Source: Rhizobium album
GTDB lineage: Bacteria; Pseudomonadota; Alphaproteobacteria; Rhizobiales; Rhizobiaceae
Reading direction: 5' to 3'
Assembly (NCBI RefSeq): GCF_003122325.1
Contig: NZ_QFBC01000017.1
Location: 1-64,000 of the forward strand
Length of the DNA: 64,000 nucleotides
Positions 17,461-26,219 of the stretch are shown in pieces. Numbering within the stretch: position 1 is the first letter of the stretch; each line of letters starts with the position of its first letter. A program made the translations under genes and the position numbers. The notes beneath the pieces are model-generated. The model had not been told where the DNA came from. It saw only the letters and a list, made by a program, of their open reading frames with translations, and ran no database searches.

Positions 17461-18857
17461 TGAAGTTTTATGCCAACGACGTCGCCAGCCTCACCCATCG
17501 CCGCCTGCGGCCCTCCTTCGTGGACGACCCGCAATTTGCCGCCTTCCTCGACGCCATGCCGGATGGCGCAGCGTTCCTCGAAGCGGACGGCCGGATCAAA
17601 CTCGTCAACGGCAGGCTGGAGATGTTGCTCAACCTTGCCCGGGGCGACCTGGTCGGCACCGAGCTCGGCAAACATGCCAAGACCGCCGGCCCGATCATCC
17701 AGAAACTGTGGACCGCGCTGCAGCAGCTCAAGCGCCTTGAGGTTTCCGGCACGCTCAACTCCCAGCGCAATGTCGTCGCCACCTTGAGCATCCTGCGGAC
17801 CCCGGATGGCGGCGCCTACGGCGCGTTGCTGATCATGCGCGAGGCAGGCCGGACGACGCGTGCGCCCGACGGATCGGACAATTTCCGCTTCGAAACCGAA
17901 GCCTTGGGGGCAAAAACGAGTTTTGTCGCCTCCCCCTGCATCGAGGCTATGCGCAAAGCCGCCGATACGGCGCTGGAACGCGGCGCAAGCGTGATGCTGA
18001 CCGGCGAGACCGGTACGGGCAAGACGGAGCTGGCGCGGCTGATCGGCCGGGCGAACGCTCCGGGTGCTGCTCCTTTCGTCCACGTTCGGTGCGGCATGCT
18101 GTCGGATGCGCAGTTCGAGGCGGAAATGTTCGGCATCGAGCCGGGGTCGCCGCTCGACACCTCGACCCGCGGCAAGCTCGGTTATGTCGAGGCGGCCGAC
18201 GGCGGCATTCTGTTCCTCGACCAGATCACCGACCTCTCGCCGACCATGCAGTCGAAGCTGGTGGCCTTCCTCGAAGCCCAGACCTTCAGCCGGCTCGGTT
18301 CGGCCCAGAGGCGGCAGGCCCGCATCCGCATTCTCGCCGCCACCAACGAGAACCTCTCGGAGCTGGTCGGCAGCGGCGCGTTCCGCAGCGACCTCTATTA
18401 CCGGATTGCGGTCATGACCTTCGCGTTGCCGCCACTCCGAAGCCGGCCCGATCTCCTGGACGCGCTTATCGAACACCATCTGCGGCGACTGAATGCCGGA
18501 CGCAAGCCGCAATTGCGGCTCTCGCCGGAATTCCGCGAGCGTCTCGGATCGCACGCCTTCCCGGGCAACATCCGGGAACTGGCGAACGTCCTGGAGCGCG
18601 CGGCGGCGGCGGCCGACGACATTGCCCGCACCGAACATTTCGTCGCGCCGGTGCCGGTCGCAGAAACGAAGGCCATGGCCGTGCCCCTCTCCGCGTCGGA
18701 TACGCCGCCACCGGCCAAGTTCAAGGAACTCGTCCAGGAATTCGAGGCCTGGATCCTGGAAAAATCCATCGTCGAGAATGGAAGCAAACGAAGCGCCGCC
18801 AAGGCGCTCGGCATCGATATTGCGACGCTCGTCCGCAAGACGAAACGAAAACAATGA
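17460..18857 (+). CDS. TyrR-like AAA+ regulator (PAS-AAA+-Fis) lacking GAFTGA
   Basis: A 465-residue enhancer-binding-protein homologue: PAS domain (about 20-130), AAA+ domain (about 150-390) and a C-terminal Fis-type HTH (SAAKALGIDIATLV). Walker A is intact (GETGTGKT, 182-189) and FRSDLYYRI keeps the arginine-finger region. The sigma-54 contact loop, GAFTGA in NtrC, reads GSPLDT (229-234), and Walker B is LFLDQI with Gln255 in place of the catalytic Glu. It therefore probably acts, like TyrR, without sigma-54 and with weak or no ATP turnover (inference). A GTG at 17457 is also in frame. It sits directly before the polyamine-type ABC genes and likely controls them. Confidence 0.85.
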   Translation: MKFYANDVASLTHRRLRPSFVDDPQFAAFLDAMPDGAAFLEADGRIKLVNGRLEMLLNLARGDLVGTELGKHAKTAGPIIQKLWTALQQLKRLEVSGTLNSQRNVVATLSILRTPDGGAYGALLIMREAGRTTRAPDGSDNFRFETEALGAKTSFVASPCIEAMRKAADTALERGASVMLTGETGTGKTELARLIGRANAPGAAPFVHVRCGMLSDAQFEAEMFGIEPGSPLDTSTRGKLGYVEAADGGILFLDQITDLSPTMQSKLVAFLEAQTFSRLGSAQRRQARIRILAATNENLSELVGSGAFRSDLYYRIAVMTFALPPLRSRPDLLDALIEHHLRRLNAGRKPQLRLSPEFRERLGSHAFPGNIRELANVLERAAAAADDIARTEHFVAPVPVAETKAMAVPLSASDTPPPAKFKELVQEFEAWILEKSIVENGSKRSAAKALGIDIATLVRKTKRKQ

Positions 18858-18880
18858 ACGAAGAGAAAAGGGGAATGAGC

Positions 18881-19939
18881 ATGAAAATACTGAAGACCGC
18901 CCTGATCGCCGCCATGGCGACGGCAAGCGTGCTGGCGCAGACCGCGACAGCCATGTCCGCCGAACTCAACATTCTGACCTGGGAGGGTTATGCCACCGAA
19001 GGCTTCATCAGCAAGTTCGAGGCCGCCTCCGGCTGCAAGGTGACAGCCGCCTATGTCGGCTCCAACGACGATTTCGCCGCCAAGCTGGCTGCCGGCGGTG
19101 GCGTCTACGACATCATCACTCCGTCGCTCGACACCGTGCCGATGATGCGACTTGCCGGTTTCGTCGCGCCGATCGATACCGCGAAAGTCGAGGGCAGCGC
19201 CGATATCTATCCGGAATTCTCCCAGAATGGCGATGTTGTCGCGGAAGGCTCGACCTGGGCCGTGCCGCTGATCTGGGGATCGGTGTCGCTGATCTATCGG
19301 CCGGACAAGTTCGCCTCCAAGCCGGATAGCATCGCCGTGCTGTTCGACCCCGCCAACAAGGGCAAGATCTCCATGTGGGACGACAAGTCGGCGCTTTACT
19401 GGACGGCCCGCTATCTCGGTTATGACAACGTCTTCGACCTGACCGACGAACAGCTCGAGGCGGTCAAGGCCAAGCTGATCGAGCAGAAGCCGCTGATCCG
19501 CAAATACTGGGCATCCGCGGGCGAACTGACCGAGCTGATGGCCAACCAGGAGGTCTTCGTCTCGAACGCCTGGACCGGCCTGACCTCCAAGGACGTCAAC
19601 AACCTCAAGAAGGGTTTTGAGGTCGTCGAATTCACGCCGAAGGAAAAGGCGGAAGGCTGGATGGACTCGATGATGCTCGTGAAGGACACGCCGAACGAGG
19701 AATGCGCCTACAAGTTCATGTCCTTCATGCAGTCGCCGGACGGTCAGTGCGGCATTGCCGAGTCGACAGGCTATTTCCCGGTCAATCCGAAAGCGGTTGC
19801 CGGCTGCATGGACGAGCAGATGAAGAAGGACCGCCAGGTCGACAATGTCGAATTCGTCAAGAGCCTGGTCATGTGGCAGCAGCCGAAACGTCTCGACAAG
19901 TACCTGGAAGTCTGGAACGCTGTGAAGGCGGCACCCTGA
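18881..19939 (+). CDS. Polyamine-type ABC transporter substrate-binding protein
   Basis: A 352-residue periplasmic binding protein of the PotD/PotF type. A signal peptide (about residues 1-25, ending AMSA) is followed by ELNILTWEGYATEGF, the standard N-terminal strand of spermidine/putrescine binders. The mature protein has Cys pairs, including SGCKV near the N-terminus and CGIAES near the C-terminus. AAAAGGGGA lies about 7 bases before the ATG at 18881; an ATG at 18875 would crowd it. It is the first of four transporter genes, followed by an aldehyde dehydrogenase. Ligand choice among polyamines or related cations cannot be fixed from sequence. Confidence 0.9.
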   Translation: MKILKTALIAAMATASVLAQTATAMSAELNILTWEGYATEGFISKFEAASGCKVTAAYVGSNDDFAAKLAAGGGVYDIITPSLDTVPMMRLAGFVAPIDTAKVEGSADIYPEFSQNGDVVAEGSTWAVPLIWGSVSLIYRPDKFASKPDSIAVLFDPANKGKISMWDDKSALYWTARYLGYDNVFDLTDEQLEAVKAKLIEQKPLIRKYWASAGELTELMANQEVFVSNAWTGLTSKDVNNLKKGFEVVEFTPKEKAEGWMDSMMLVKDTPNEECAYKFMSFMQSPDGQCGIAESTGYFPVNPKAVAGCMDEQMKKDRQVDNVEFVKSLVMWQQPKRLDKYLEVWNAVKAAP

Positions 19940-20025
19940 CCGGAGATCCGGCGGGCGCGGTAGGGAATATCTCGCCCGCCACTCGATAAAAGCCAGACAG
20001 AACAAAGACAAATACTGGGGAACCG

Positions 20026-21132
20026 ATGACTTCCACTCCGATCGTGGCGCTTGAACGCGTCGCGAAGACTTATGGCGTCTTTACCGCCCTGCACCCGACC
20101 GACCTGCAGGTCGAAGAGGGTGAATTCGTGACGCTGCTCGGCCCCTCGGGATGCGGCAAGACGACGACGCTGCGGCTGATCGGCGGCTTCGAGGCGGCCA
20201 GTGCCGGCCGCGTCCGCATCGAGGGCGAGGACGTCACCGAGCGCCCGCCCTATCGGCGGCCGGTCAACACCGTTTTCCAGGATTATGCGCTGTTTCCGCA
20301 TATGAGTGTCGCCGAAAACATTGCCTACGGCCTCTCCGTCAAATCCAACAATATCCCGAAGGTCGAACGGCAGTCCCGCGTTTCCGAGGCTTTGGCGATG
20401 GTCGGCCTCGACGGCCTGACGCATCGTCGCCCGGGCGAACTCTCCGGCGGCCAGCGCCAGCGCGTCGCCATGGCGCGCGCCATCGTGCGACGTCCGCGCG
20501 TGCTCCTGCTCGACGAACCGCTGTCGGCGCTGGACGTCAAGCTGCGCGAGGGCATGCAGGTCGAGCTCAAGCGCCTGCACCGCGAACTCGGCATCACCTT
20601 CATCATGGTGACGCACGACCAGACGGAAGCGCTCGCCTTGTCGGACCGGATCGTGGTGATGAATGCCGGGCGCATTGCCCAGATCGGCTCGCCCTCCGAG
20701 CTTTACGACAATCCCGCCACGCCCTATGTCGCCGACTTCATCGGCGCCACCAACTTGCTGGACGGGCAGGTCATCGGCCGGGACGGCGACGAGATCGCCC
20801 TGCGCATCGGCGGCGGCACGATCATCCGGTCGCGGCGCGGCACCGCCATCCCCGCCAATGCGAAAAACGTCATTTTGGGAATGCGGCCCGAACGGCTTCT
20901 CCCCTCCGCTCCCGATGTCGCCAACACGCTGGTGCTCACGGTCAAGGAAAACCTCTTCCACGGCGATCGCCTGCGCCTCGAATTGACGGCCGAAGGCATC
21001 GACAGGTCGATTTTCACCGAACTGCCCCGTACGGCCGTCGCGGCCGTTTCCAGCGTCGACCCCGGCAGCCGCCTGGTGTTTCACATCGATCCCGCCGATG
21101 TCATGGTGTTTGCCGGGGAGAAAAACCCATGA
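20026..21132 (+). CDS. Polyamine-type ABC transporter ATP-binding protein (PotA-like)
   Basis: A 368-residue ABC ATPase: Walker [11 protein letters not shown] (about residues 42-51), the Q-loop in [13 protein letters not shown], signature LSGGQRQRV, Walker [12 protein letters not shown], then the switch His in VTHDQTEAL. The C-terminal 120 residues form the TOBE/OB regulatory domain typical of PotA-like subunits. Its end overlaps the first permease gene by 4 bases. It powers import by the adjacent permeases. Confidence 0.93.
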   Translation: MTSTPIVALERVAKTYGVFTALHPTDLQVEEGEFVTLLGPSGCGKTTTLRLIGGFEAASAGRVRIEGEDVTERPPYRRPVNTVFQDYALFPHMSVAENIAYGLSVKSNNIPKVERQSRVSEALAMVGLDGLTHRRPGELSGGQRQRVAMARAIVRRPRVLLLDEPLSALDVKLREGMQVELKRLHRELGITFIMVTHDQTEALALSDRIVVMNAGRIAQIGSPSELYDNPATPYVADFIGATNLLDGQVIGRDGDEIALRIGGGTIIRSRRGTAIPANAKNVILGMRPERLLPSAPDVANTLVLTVKENLFHGDRLRLELTAEGIDRSIFTELPRTAVAAVSSVDPGSRLVFHIDPADVMVFAGEKNP

Positions 21133-21998
21133 CGCTGACCCGCCGCACGTTCCCGGGCTTTGCCGCCTTGTTCTCGATGCCGTTTGCCTGGGTGCTCCTG
21201 CTCCTCGTCGTGCCCTACGGCATCATGATATCGGTCGGTTTCTGGACCCGGCAGTTTCCGTTGTTCTACCCCGACTTCCAGTTCGGGAACTACGCGCAGA
21301 TCTTTTCCGATCCGCAATATACGACGGTCATCCTGAGAACGCTGAAGATCGCCGCGCTGGTGACGCTTGGCGCCCTGGCGCTTGGGTTTCCGCTCGCCTA
21401 TTTTCTCGTCTTCACCGTCCGCTCGGCGGCGCTGCGCAACCTGCTCTACATGTCCGTCGTCGTGCCGTTGTGGGTTTCCTACCTGCTGCGCGCCTACACC
21501 TGGAAGATCATCCTCGGCACGGACGGCGCCCTCAATTCGCTGCTGGTCTCGACCGGCATCGTCTCCGCCCCGCTCGATATCTTCCTCTACAACCAGACCG
21601 CCATGGTCATCACGCTCGTCTATATCTTCGTGCCGTTCATGGTCATGCCGCTGTTCACGGTCCTCGACAACATCCCGCGCCGGCTGATCGAGGCATCGGA
21701 AGATCTCGGCGTCGGCCCGTTCATGACCTTCTGGAAGGTGATCGTTCCGCTGTCGCTTGGCGGCGTCATCGCCGGATCGACCATGACCTTCTGCCTTGCC
21801 TTCGGCGATTTCGTCGCCCCGGTGCTGGTCGGCGGCCCGGATGGCACGATGGTCGCCAATCTGCTGCAGACCCAGTTCGGCGCGGCCCTCAACTGGCCGC
21901 TCGGCTCGGCGCTGGCGACGCTGGTGCTGGTCATCGTGCTTGTCCTCCTGCAGATATCCAGCCGCCTCGACACGGCCGGCCGTGTCGAACTGACGTGA
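21129..21998 (+). CDS. ABC transporter permease (PotB-like)
   Basis: A 289-residue inner-membrane permease with about six membrane segments. The binding-protein-dependent transport motif is seen as [21 protein letters not shown] (EAA loop), which docks to the ATPase. The ATG at 21129 overlaps the ATPase stop and matches the family start; the open frame further upstream is a shadow of the ATPase gene. The second permease follows 10 bases later. Confidence 0.93.
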   Translation: MTLTRRTFPGFAALFSMPFAWVLLLLVVPYGIMISVGFWTRQFPLFYPDFQFGNYAQIFSDPQYTTVILRTLKIAALVTLGALALGFPLAYFLVFTVRSAALRNLLYMSVVVPLWVSYLLRAYTWKIILGTDGALNSLLVSTGIVSAPLDIFLYNQTAMVITLVYIFVPFMVMPLFTVLDNIPRRLIEASEDLGVGPFMTFWKVIVPLSLGGVIAGSTMTFCLAFGDFVAPVLVGGPDGTMVANLLQTQFGAALNWPLGSALATLVLVIVLVLLQISSRLDTAGRVELT

Positions 21999-22008
21999 GG
22001 AGGCCGAT

Positions 22009-22797
22009 ATGCACGCCCTGAAATGGTGGCAGCGCGGAATGGTCGGCTTCAGCATTGCGGTGCTGGCCTTCCTCTACCTGCCGATCGTCATGCTCGTCCT
22101 CTTCTCGTTCAACGACAGCAAGGTGACCTCCTTCCCGCTCGCCGGCTTCACCCTGCATTGGTACGAGGCTTTCCTCGCCAACGAACAGATGCTGCGGGCG
22201 CTCCGCAACAGCCTGGTCGTCGCAGTCTGCGCCACGGCGCTCAGCGTCGTCGTCGGCGTCACCGCGGCAATCGCCCTCGACCGCTACGAATTCCCCGGCA
22301 AGCGCCTGTTCCAGAACGCCATCCTTCTGCCGCTCAGCCTGCCGGGCATCGTCACCGGCATCGCGATGCTGAATTTCTACAAGCAGATCGGCATTCCGCA
22401 GAGCCTGACGGCCGTCGTCATCGGCCATGCCACCGCCCTGCTCGGCGTCGTCGTCTCGCAGGTGATGGCAAGGCTTGCGAAAATCAACCGACGCCAGCTG
22501 GAAGCCTCCGCCGATCTCGGCGCCACGCCGGTGGAGACGTTCCGGCGCGTCACCCTGCCGACGATCCGCAGCTCGATCATCGGCTCGGCGCTGCTGTGTT
22601 TCACGCTGTCCTTCGACGAAATTCCCGTCACCTATTTCCTGACGGGCCGCGAGGTGACGCTGCCGATCTACATCTATTCGACGCTCAGGCGCGGCATCAC
22701 GCCCGAGATCAACGCGGTCGGCACGGTCATCGTCGCCGCCTCCTTCGTCCTCATCATCCTTTCCGTCACGCTCCTGCGCGAGCGACGCCCAACCTGA
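22009..22797 (+). CDS. ABC transporter permease (PotC-like)
   Basis: A 262-residue inner-membrane permease with about six hydrophobic segments and the EAA loop EASADLGATPVETFRRVTLP. It is the usual partner of PotB-type permeases, and FSFNDSKVTSFPLAGFTLHW near the N-terminus is typical of PotC/PotI proteins. GTGAGGAGGCC precedes the ATG. It completes the importer and is followed 20 bases later by the aldehyde dehydrogenase gene. Confidence 0.93.
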   Translation: MHALKWWQRGMVGFSIAVLAFLYLPIVMLVLFSFNDSKVTSFPLAGFTLHWYEAFLANEQMLRALRNSLVVAVCATALSVVVGVTAAIALDRYEFPGKRLFQNAILLPLSLPGIVTGIAMLNFYKQIGIPQSLTAVVIGHATALLGVVVSQVMARLAKINRRQLEASADLGATPVETFRRVTLPTIRSSIIGSALLCFTLSFDEIPVTYFLTGREVTLPIYIYSTLRRGITPEINAVGTVIVAASFVLIILSVTLLRERRPT

Positions 22798-22817
22798 TCC
22801 ATCCAAGGGAGAACAGC

Positions 22818-24323
22818 ATGGACAGCGCCACCTACACCCGCGATTTCTGGCAGGCGAAAGCCGGAGCGCTCAAATTCCGCACGCAGCATTTCATCGACGG
22901 CACCTATGTCGCCTCGGCCGATGGCCGCACCTTCCCGACCATCAATCCGGCCACCGGTGCGGCGATCACCGAGGTCGCCCGTGGCGGCGAAGCTGAGATC
23001 GACCGCGCCGTCGCTGCCGCCCGCAAGGCGTTCAAGTCCGGCAACTGGTCGCGCCTCGATCCGCGCGCCCGCATGGCCGTGCTCGAAAAATTCTCTGCAC
23101 TCGTGGAGGCGCATGCGGAAGAATTCGCCGTGCTCGACAGCCTCGACATGGGCAAGCCGGTGATGGACATGATGAACATCGACATCCCCGGTTCGGTGAT
23201 GTCGCTGAAATTCTTCTCCGAAACCATCGACAAGATCGAAGGCGCGGTGACCTCGACCAGCGCCAGCGCCCTGCACTACATCCTGCGCCAGCCGCTCGGC
23301 GTCGTCGGCCTCATCGTGCCGTGGAACTACCCGCTGATGATGGCCGCCTGGAAGCTCGGCCCGGCGCTGGCGACCGGCAACTCCGTCGTGCTGAAGCCGG
23401 CCGAACAATCGCCGCTCTCCGCCAACCTGCTGGCGGAACTGTTCATCGAGGCCGGCGGTCCCTCGGGCGTGCTCAACGTCGTTCACGGCCTCGGCGAGGA
23501 AGCGGGCAAGGCGCTGGCGCTGCACAACGACGTCGACAAGATCGCCTTTACCGGCTCCACCGAAGTCGGCAAGCTCCTGATGATCTATTCCGGCCAGTCG
23601 AACATGAAGCGGGTGTCGACCGAATGCGGCGGCAAGACCCCGCAGATCATCCTCGGCGACTATGACGACCTCGACACCGCCGTCACCTACGCCGTGAACG
23701 GCATCTACGGCAACCAGGGCGAGGTCTGCAACGCCGGCTCGCGCATCCTCGTGCAGAAGAACATCCATGACGACTTTGTCGAGCGCTTCACCGCAAGGAC
23801 GCGCGAAAACTTCGTGCTCGGCGATCCGCTCGACCCGTCGACGACCATCGGCCCGCTGGTCACCGCCTCGCACCAGAAGCGCGTTCTGAGCTATATCGAC
23901 ATCGGCCGCAAGGAAGGCGCATCGCTCCGCTTCGGCGGCGGCACGCTGGCTGCGGCCCCGGCCGGCGCCTACGTCGAGCCGACGCTGTTCACCGGCGTAG
24001 ACAATTCGATGCAGATCGCCCGCGAGGAAATTTTCGGCCCGGTCGCCACCATCATTCCGATTGACGGCACGGAGGATGCCATCGAGATCGCCAACGACAG
24101 CGTCTACGGCCTCGCCGCCTCGATCTGGACCCGTGATATCTCGAAGGCGCATCTTTTCGCCCGCGACATCGAGGCGGGTGTCGTCTGGGTCAATTGCTTC
24201 GACCATGGTGACATGACCTCGATCTGGGGTGGCTACAAGCAGACCGGCAACGGCCGCGACAAATGCCTGGAGGCGCTGACGCAGTACACGCAGACGAAAT
24301 CGGTCTGGGTCAACCTGGGATGA
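22818..24323 (+). CDS. NAD(P)-dependent aldehyde dehydrogenase
   Basis: A 501-residue ALDH-superfamily enzyme. Landmarks are VPWNYPLMMAAWKLGPALA (cofactor pocket), FTGSTEVGK, the general base in VSTECGGKTPQ and the nucleophile Cys in NQGEVCNAGSR, with a C-terminal GGYKQTGNGRDK segment. Sequence and linkage to a polyamine-type importer resemble PuuC-like enzymes that oxidise aminoaldehydes from putrescine or spermidine breakdown. GGGAGAACAGC precedes the ATG. No polyamine aminotransferase or ligase is nearby, so the upstream step must be encoded elsewhere. Confidence 0.9.
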   Translation: MDSATYTRDFWQAKAGALKFRTQHFIDGTYVASADGRTFPTINPATGAAITEVARGGEAEIDRAVAAARKAFKSGNWSRLDPRARMAVLEKFSALVEAHAEEFAVLDSLDMGKPVMDMMNIDIPGSVMSLKFFSETIDKIEGAVTSTSASALHYILRQPLGVVGLIVPWNYPLMMAAWKLGPALATGNSVVLKPAEQSPLSANLLAELFIEAGGPSGVLNVVHGLGEEAGKALALHNDVDKIAFTGSTEVGKLLMIYSGQSNMKRVSTECGGKTPQIILGDYDDLDTAVTYAVNGIYGNQGEVCNAGSRILVQKNIHDDFVERFTARTRENFVLGDPLDPSTTIGPLVTASHQKRVLSYIDIGRKEGASLRFGGGTLAAAPAGAYVEPTLFTGVDNSMQIAREEIFGPVATIIPIDGTEDAIEIANDSVYGLAASIWTRDISKAHLFARDIEAGVVWVNCFDHGDMTSIWGGYKQTGNGRDKCLEALTQYTQTKSVWVNLG

Positions 24324-24527
24324 GAAACATCGGGTCGCGCGGGCTTCCCGCGCGCCCTCCCGGCCCCGCCAAACGAGCCTGTCCGGCCCGTTTCCCCGCC
24401 CCGGACAGGTTGACGCGGCAACCAAAGCTGCTAAAACGCCACCCGTAGACGAAATGGGTGGCAACTCGGCCGCGATGCCGAAACCAAGCGTCCCGAAACG
24501 CTGCACGCCATACCAGTTCAATCGAAC

Positions 24528-24617
24528 GGAAGAGTGTCCGAGTGGTTTAAGGAACCGGTCTTGAAAACCGGCGTGCGGGAAACCGTACCGTGGGTTCGAA
24601 TCCCACCTCTTCCGCCA
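24528..24617 (+). tRNA. tRNA-Ser (anticodon UGA)
   Basis: A 90-base tRNA with a 7-base acceptor stem (GGAAGAG pairing with CTCTTCC), discriminator G and an encoded CCA end. The D arm contains GAGTGGTTTAAGG, and the anticodon loop is CTTGAAA with anticodon TGA, reading UCA and related serine codons. A long variable arm (GCGGGAAACCGT region) marks a class II tRNA. The T arm has GGTTCGAATC. Remnants of a recombinase begin at its 3' end. Confidence 0.97.
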
Positions 24618-25190
24618 CTTCAGTCCGCTTCTAGGCACGCCAACCGCCGCCGATTTCCCTCCCGTTGCGGCAACAAGCGTCCGTAGCAATTCCGTCTTCG
24701 ATCCCGTGATGCGAATCGCGTCGTCCGCGACCTCGACACGCTGCGCCAACGCGCGCAGATAGCCCCCTTCGCTGCCACGGATGCACTCGCGTGGGCGGTG
24801 GCCAAAGCCCTGGATTATCGTCGGGGTGATGGCGCTATGGCCGGGGCTGTCGAGCAAGGCTTGCGCCCCGGTCGGCATCGGCCCTCGCCTGATCGCGGAT
24901 GACCTTGAGGCCGACGATGCGCTCCTTGAGCGCCGGGTCGTCCAGATCGGCAACACCCGCCTCGATGGCGTCGTAGAGCCGCTTGAGGCGCTGTTCCGAT
25001 TCGGTCGCCGGCCGTTGCAGGGAGGCGATATGCTCACGCCAGCGTTCGGCCTGATCCTCGCAACGGACCATGTTGTCGAGCTTGTCCATGGGGATCGCAC
25101 GGCCCTTGCGGCCGGTTTCGCCCTGCTGGCGATCACGAACGGCAATGAAGTTACGGGTTGTCGGCGACCGGCTCCTGCGCGACGCGGTTT
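24618..25190 (-). pseudogene. Decayed large serine recombinase remnant
   Basis: The minus strand holds the C-terminal part of a large serine site-specific recombinase in broken pieces. From about 25145 one frame reads RDRQQGETGRKGRAIPMDKL, then a segment missing about 30 residues, then RLYDAIEAGVADLDDPALKE down to 24835. The homology continues in another frame (AITPTIIQGF, LRALAQRVEVAD, GSKTELLRTLVAA, GLKWRK) to the tRNA end. The shift falls at a run of four C at 24866-24869. The catalytic N-terminal domain is absent. An unidentified open stretch of about 50 codons ends at 25151. From about 25310 to 25464 I see nothing recognisable. Confidence 0.75.
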
Positions 25191-25464
25191 GCCGCGGGTA
25201 GGTCGATCTTCAGCGCCCGGTCAGTGTTGACCACGGCAGCATCGAGATCGTTGATGGCACGGCCCCTGCCCCGAAGATCGCCGATGTATGGTTTTGAGGG
25301 AGGTATGATGACTTTTTGCAGATGAGTCAGGAAATGTTGCGCGGCGACGCCTATGGGGAAGAATTTTCTCTACGCAAAATAGACTATTCGCTTGTGCACC
25401 CTCATTTTTGCCTGAGGCGGGAAATCGAACGGCATCCGCGAAGGCAGGGTCCTGGCGCCTTCGA

Positions 25465-25674
25465 TCAATAATGCGGCGGGCGAGTGACCGGCACAGCCTC
25501 GTGCGACTGCTCCTCCAGCGTCAGGAAACGCTCGGTCAGCACCGCAAGTCTCGCCCGTGTCTGCTCGACCACCTTCCACTGTTCGGCAAGCTGGTCCGAC
25601 AGTTCCTCGATCGTCCTGGCCTGATGGGCCAGCAGTTCTTCCAGCTGTGTAATGCGTTTTTCTTCGTCAGACAT
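25465..25674 (-). CDS. slyX: SlyX-family protein
   Basis: A 69-residue SlyX-family protein: an acidic start (MSDEEKRITQLEELLAHQ), then a heptad coiled coil to about residue 50, and a short Pro-rich tail ending TRPPHY, which is diagnostic. The function is undefined; a trimeric or similar coiled coil is expected. The ATG at 25674 has AAGGA 6 bases before it, and the longer open frame upstream is not homologous. It is divergent from the HU gene. Confidence 0.88.
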   Translation of the reverse strand: MSDEEKRITQLEELLAHQARTIEELSDQLAEQWKVVEQTRARLAVLTERFLTLEEQSHEAVPVTRPPHY

Positions 25675-25864
25675 GATCATTCCTTCCGTCGCGGCGAGAC
25701 CATTCGCTGCGCGAAACGTCCCTGTCAAGCCGGCGACATGCCGCCGAAATCGCATAAACGCCTGTGGATAGCGCCGGAATATAAGAAAAACATTGATTGC
25801 CGACGATGACAATTGCCGGGGGCGCTGTCATGGAATCCGGATCAGCAATACGAGGAACGCTACA

Positions 25865-26143
25865 ATGACAACCACGAATGAAATCGCGGACAAGATCGCT
25901 GCCGACAACGGCCTCACCAAGGTTCAGGCAAAAGGTATCGTCGAAGCGGTTTTCCAGGCGATCACCGACGCCGCAACCGCAGGTGCCGAAACCTCCATTC
26001 CCGGCTTCGGCAAGTTCAAGGTGAAATCGACCCCCGAGCGCGAAGGCCGTAACCCGTCCACCGGCGAGAAGGTCAAGATCGCGGCAGCCACCAAGCTGGG
26101 CTTCACGCCGGCAAAGGCTCTCAAGGACGCGCTCAACAAGTAA
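25865..26143 (+). CDS. hup: HU-family nucleoid protein
   Basis: A 92-residue HU/IHF-family DNA-bending protein. The DNA-binding arm region is GREGRNPSTGEKVKI-like (here PEREGRNPSTGEKVKIAA), preceded by IPGFGKFKV; the N-terminal helices contain DNGLTKVQAKGIVEAVF. Length and motifs suit HU rather than IHF subunits. GAGGAACG lies 9 bases before the ATG at 25865. It is followed by a strong convergent hairpin before selO. Its own regulation is not evident. Confidence 0.92.
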   Translation: MTTTNEIADKIAADNGLTKVQAKGIVEAVFQAITDAATAGAETSIPGFGKFKVKSTPEREGRNPSTGEKVKIAAATKLGFTPAKALKDALNK

Positions 26144-26181
26144 GCGCGACCGCAGCGGGCCGCCAGGCCCGTGAAACAAGA

Positions 26182-26207
26182 GGACGGCGCGAGACTATCC
26201 GCCGTCC
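26182..26207. terminator. Convergent terminator between hup and selO
   Basis: An 8-base perfect stem (GGACGGCG at 26182-26189 with CGCCGTCC at 26200-26207) with a 10-base loop lies 39 bases after hup and 13 bases beyond the selO stop. On the plus strand it is followed by CCTTTCCCC. A smaller hairpin (GGGCC-GCCA-GGCCC) lies just upstream near 26157-26170. Bidirectional termination is likely. Confidence 0.6.
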
Positions 26208-26219
26208 CCTTTCCCCGGC

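Noticed and set aside
22674-25145. Long open frame opposite the aldehyde dehydrogenase and tRNA-Ser
   Set aside because: It is antisense to a clear ALDH gene, runs through the tRNA, and only its first part matches anything (the recombinase remnant). The rest is GC-driven shadow coding.
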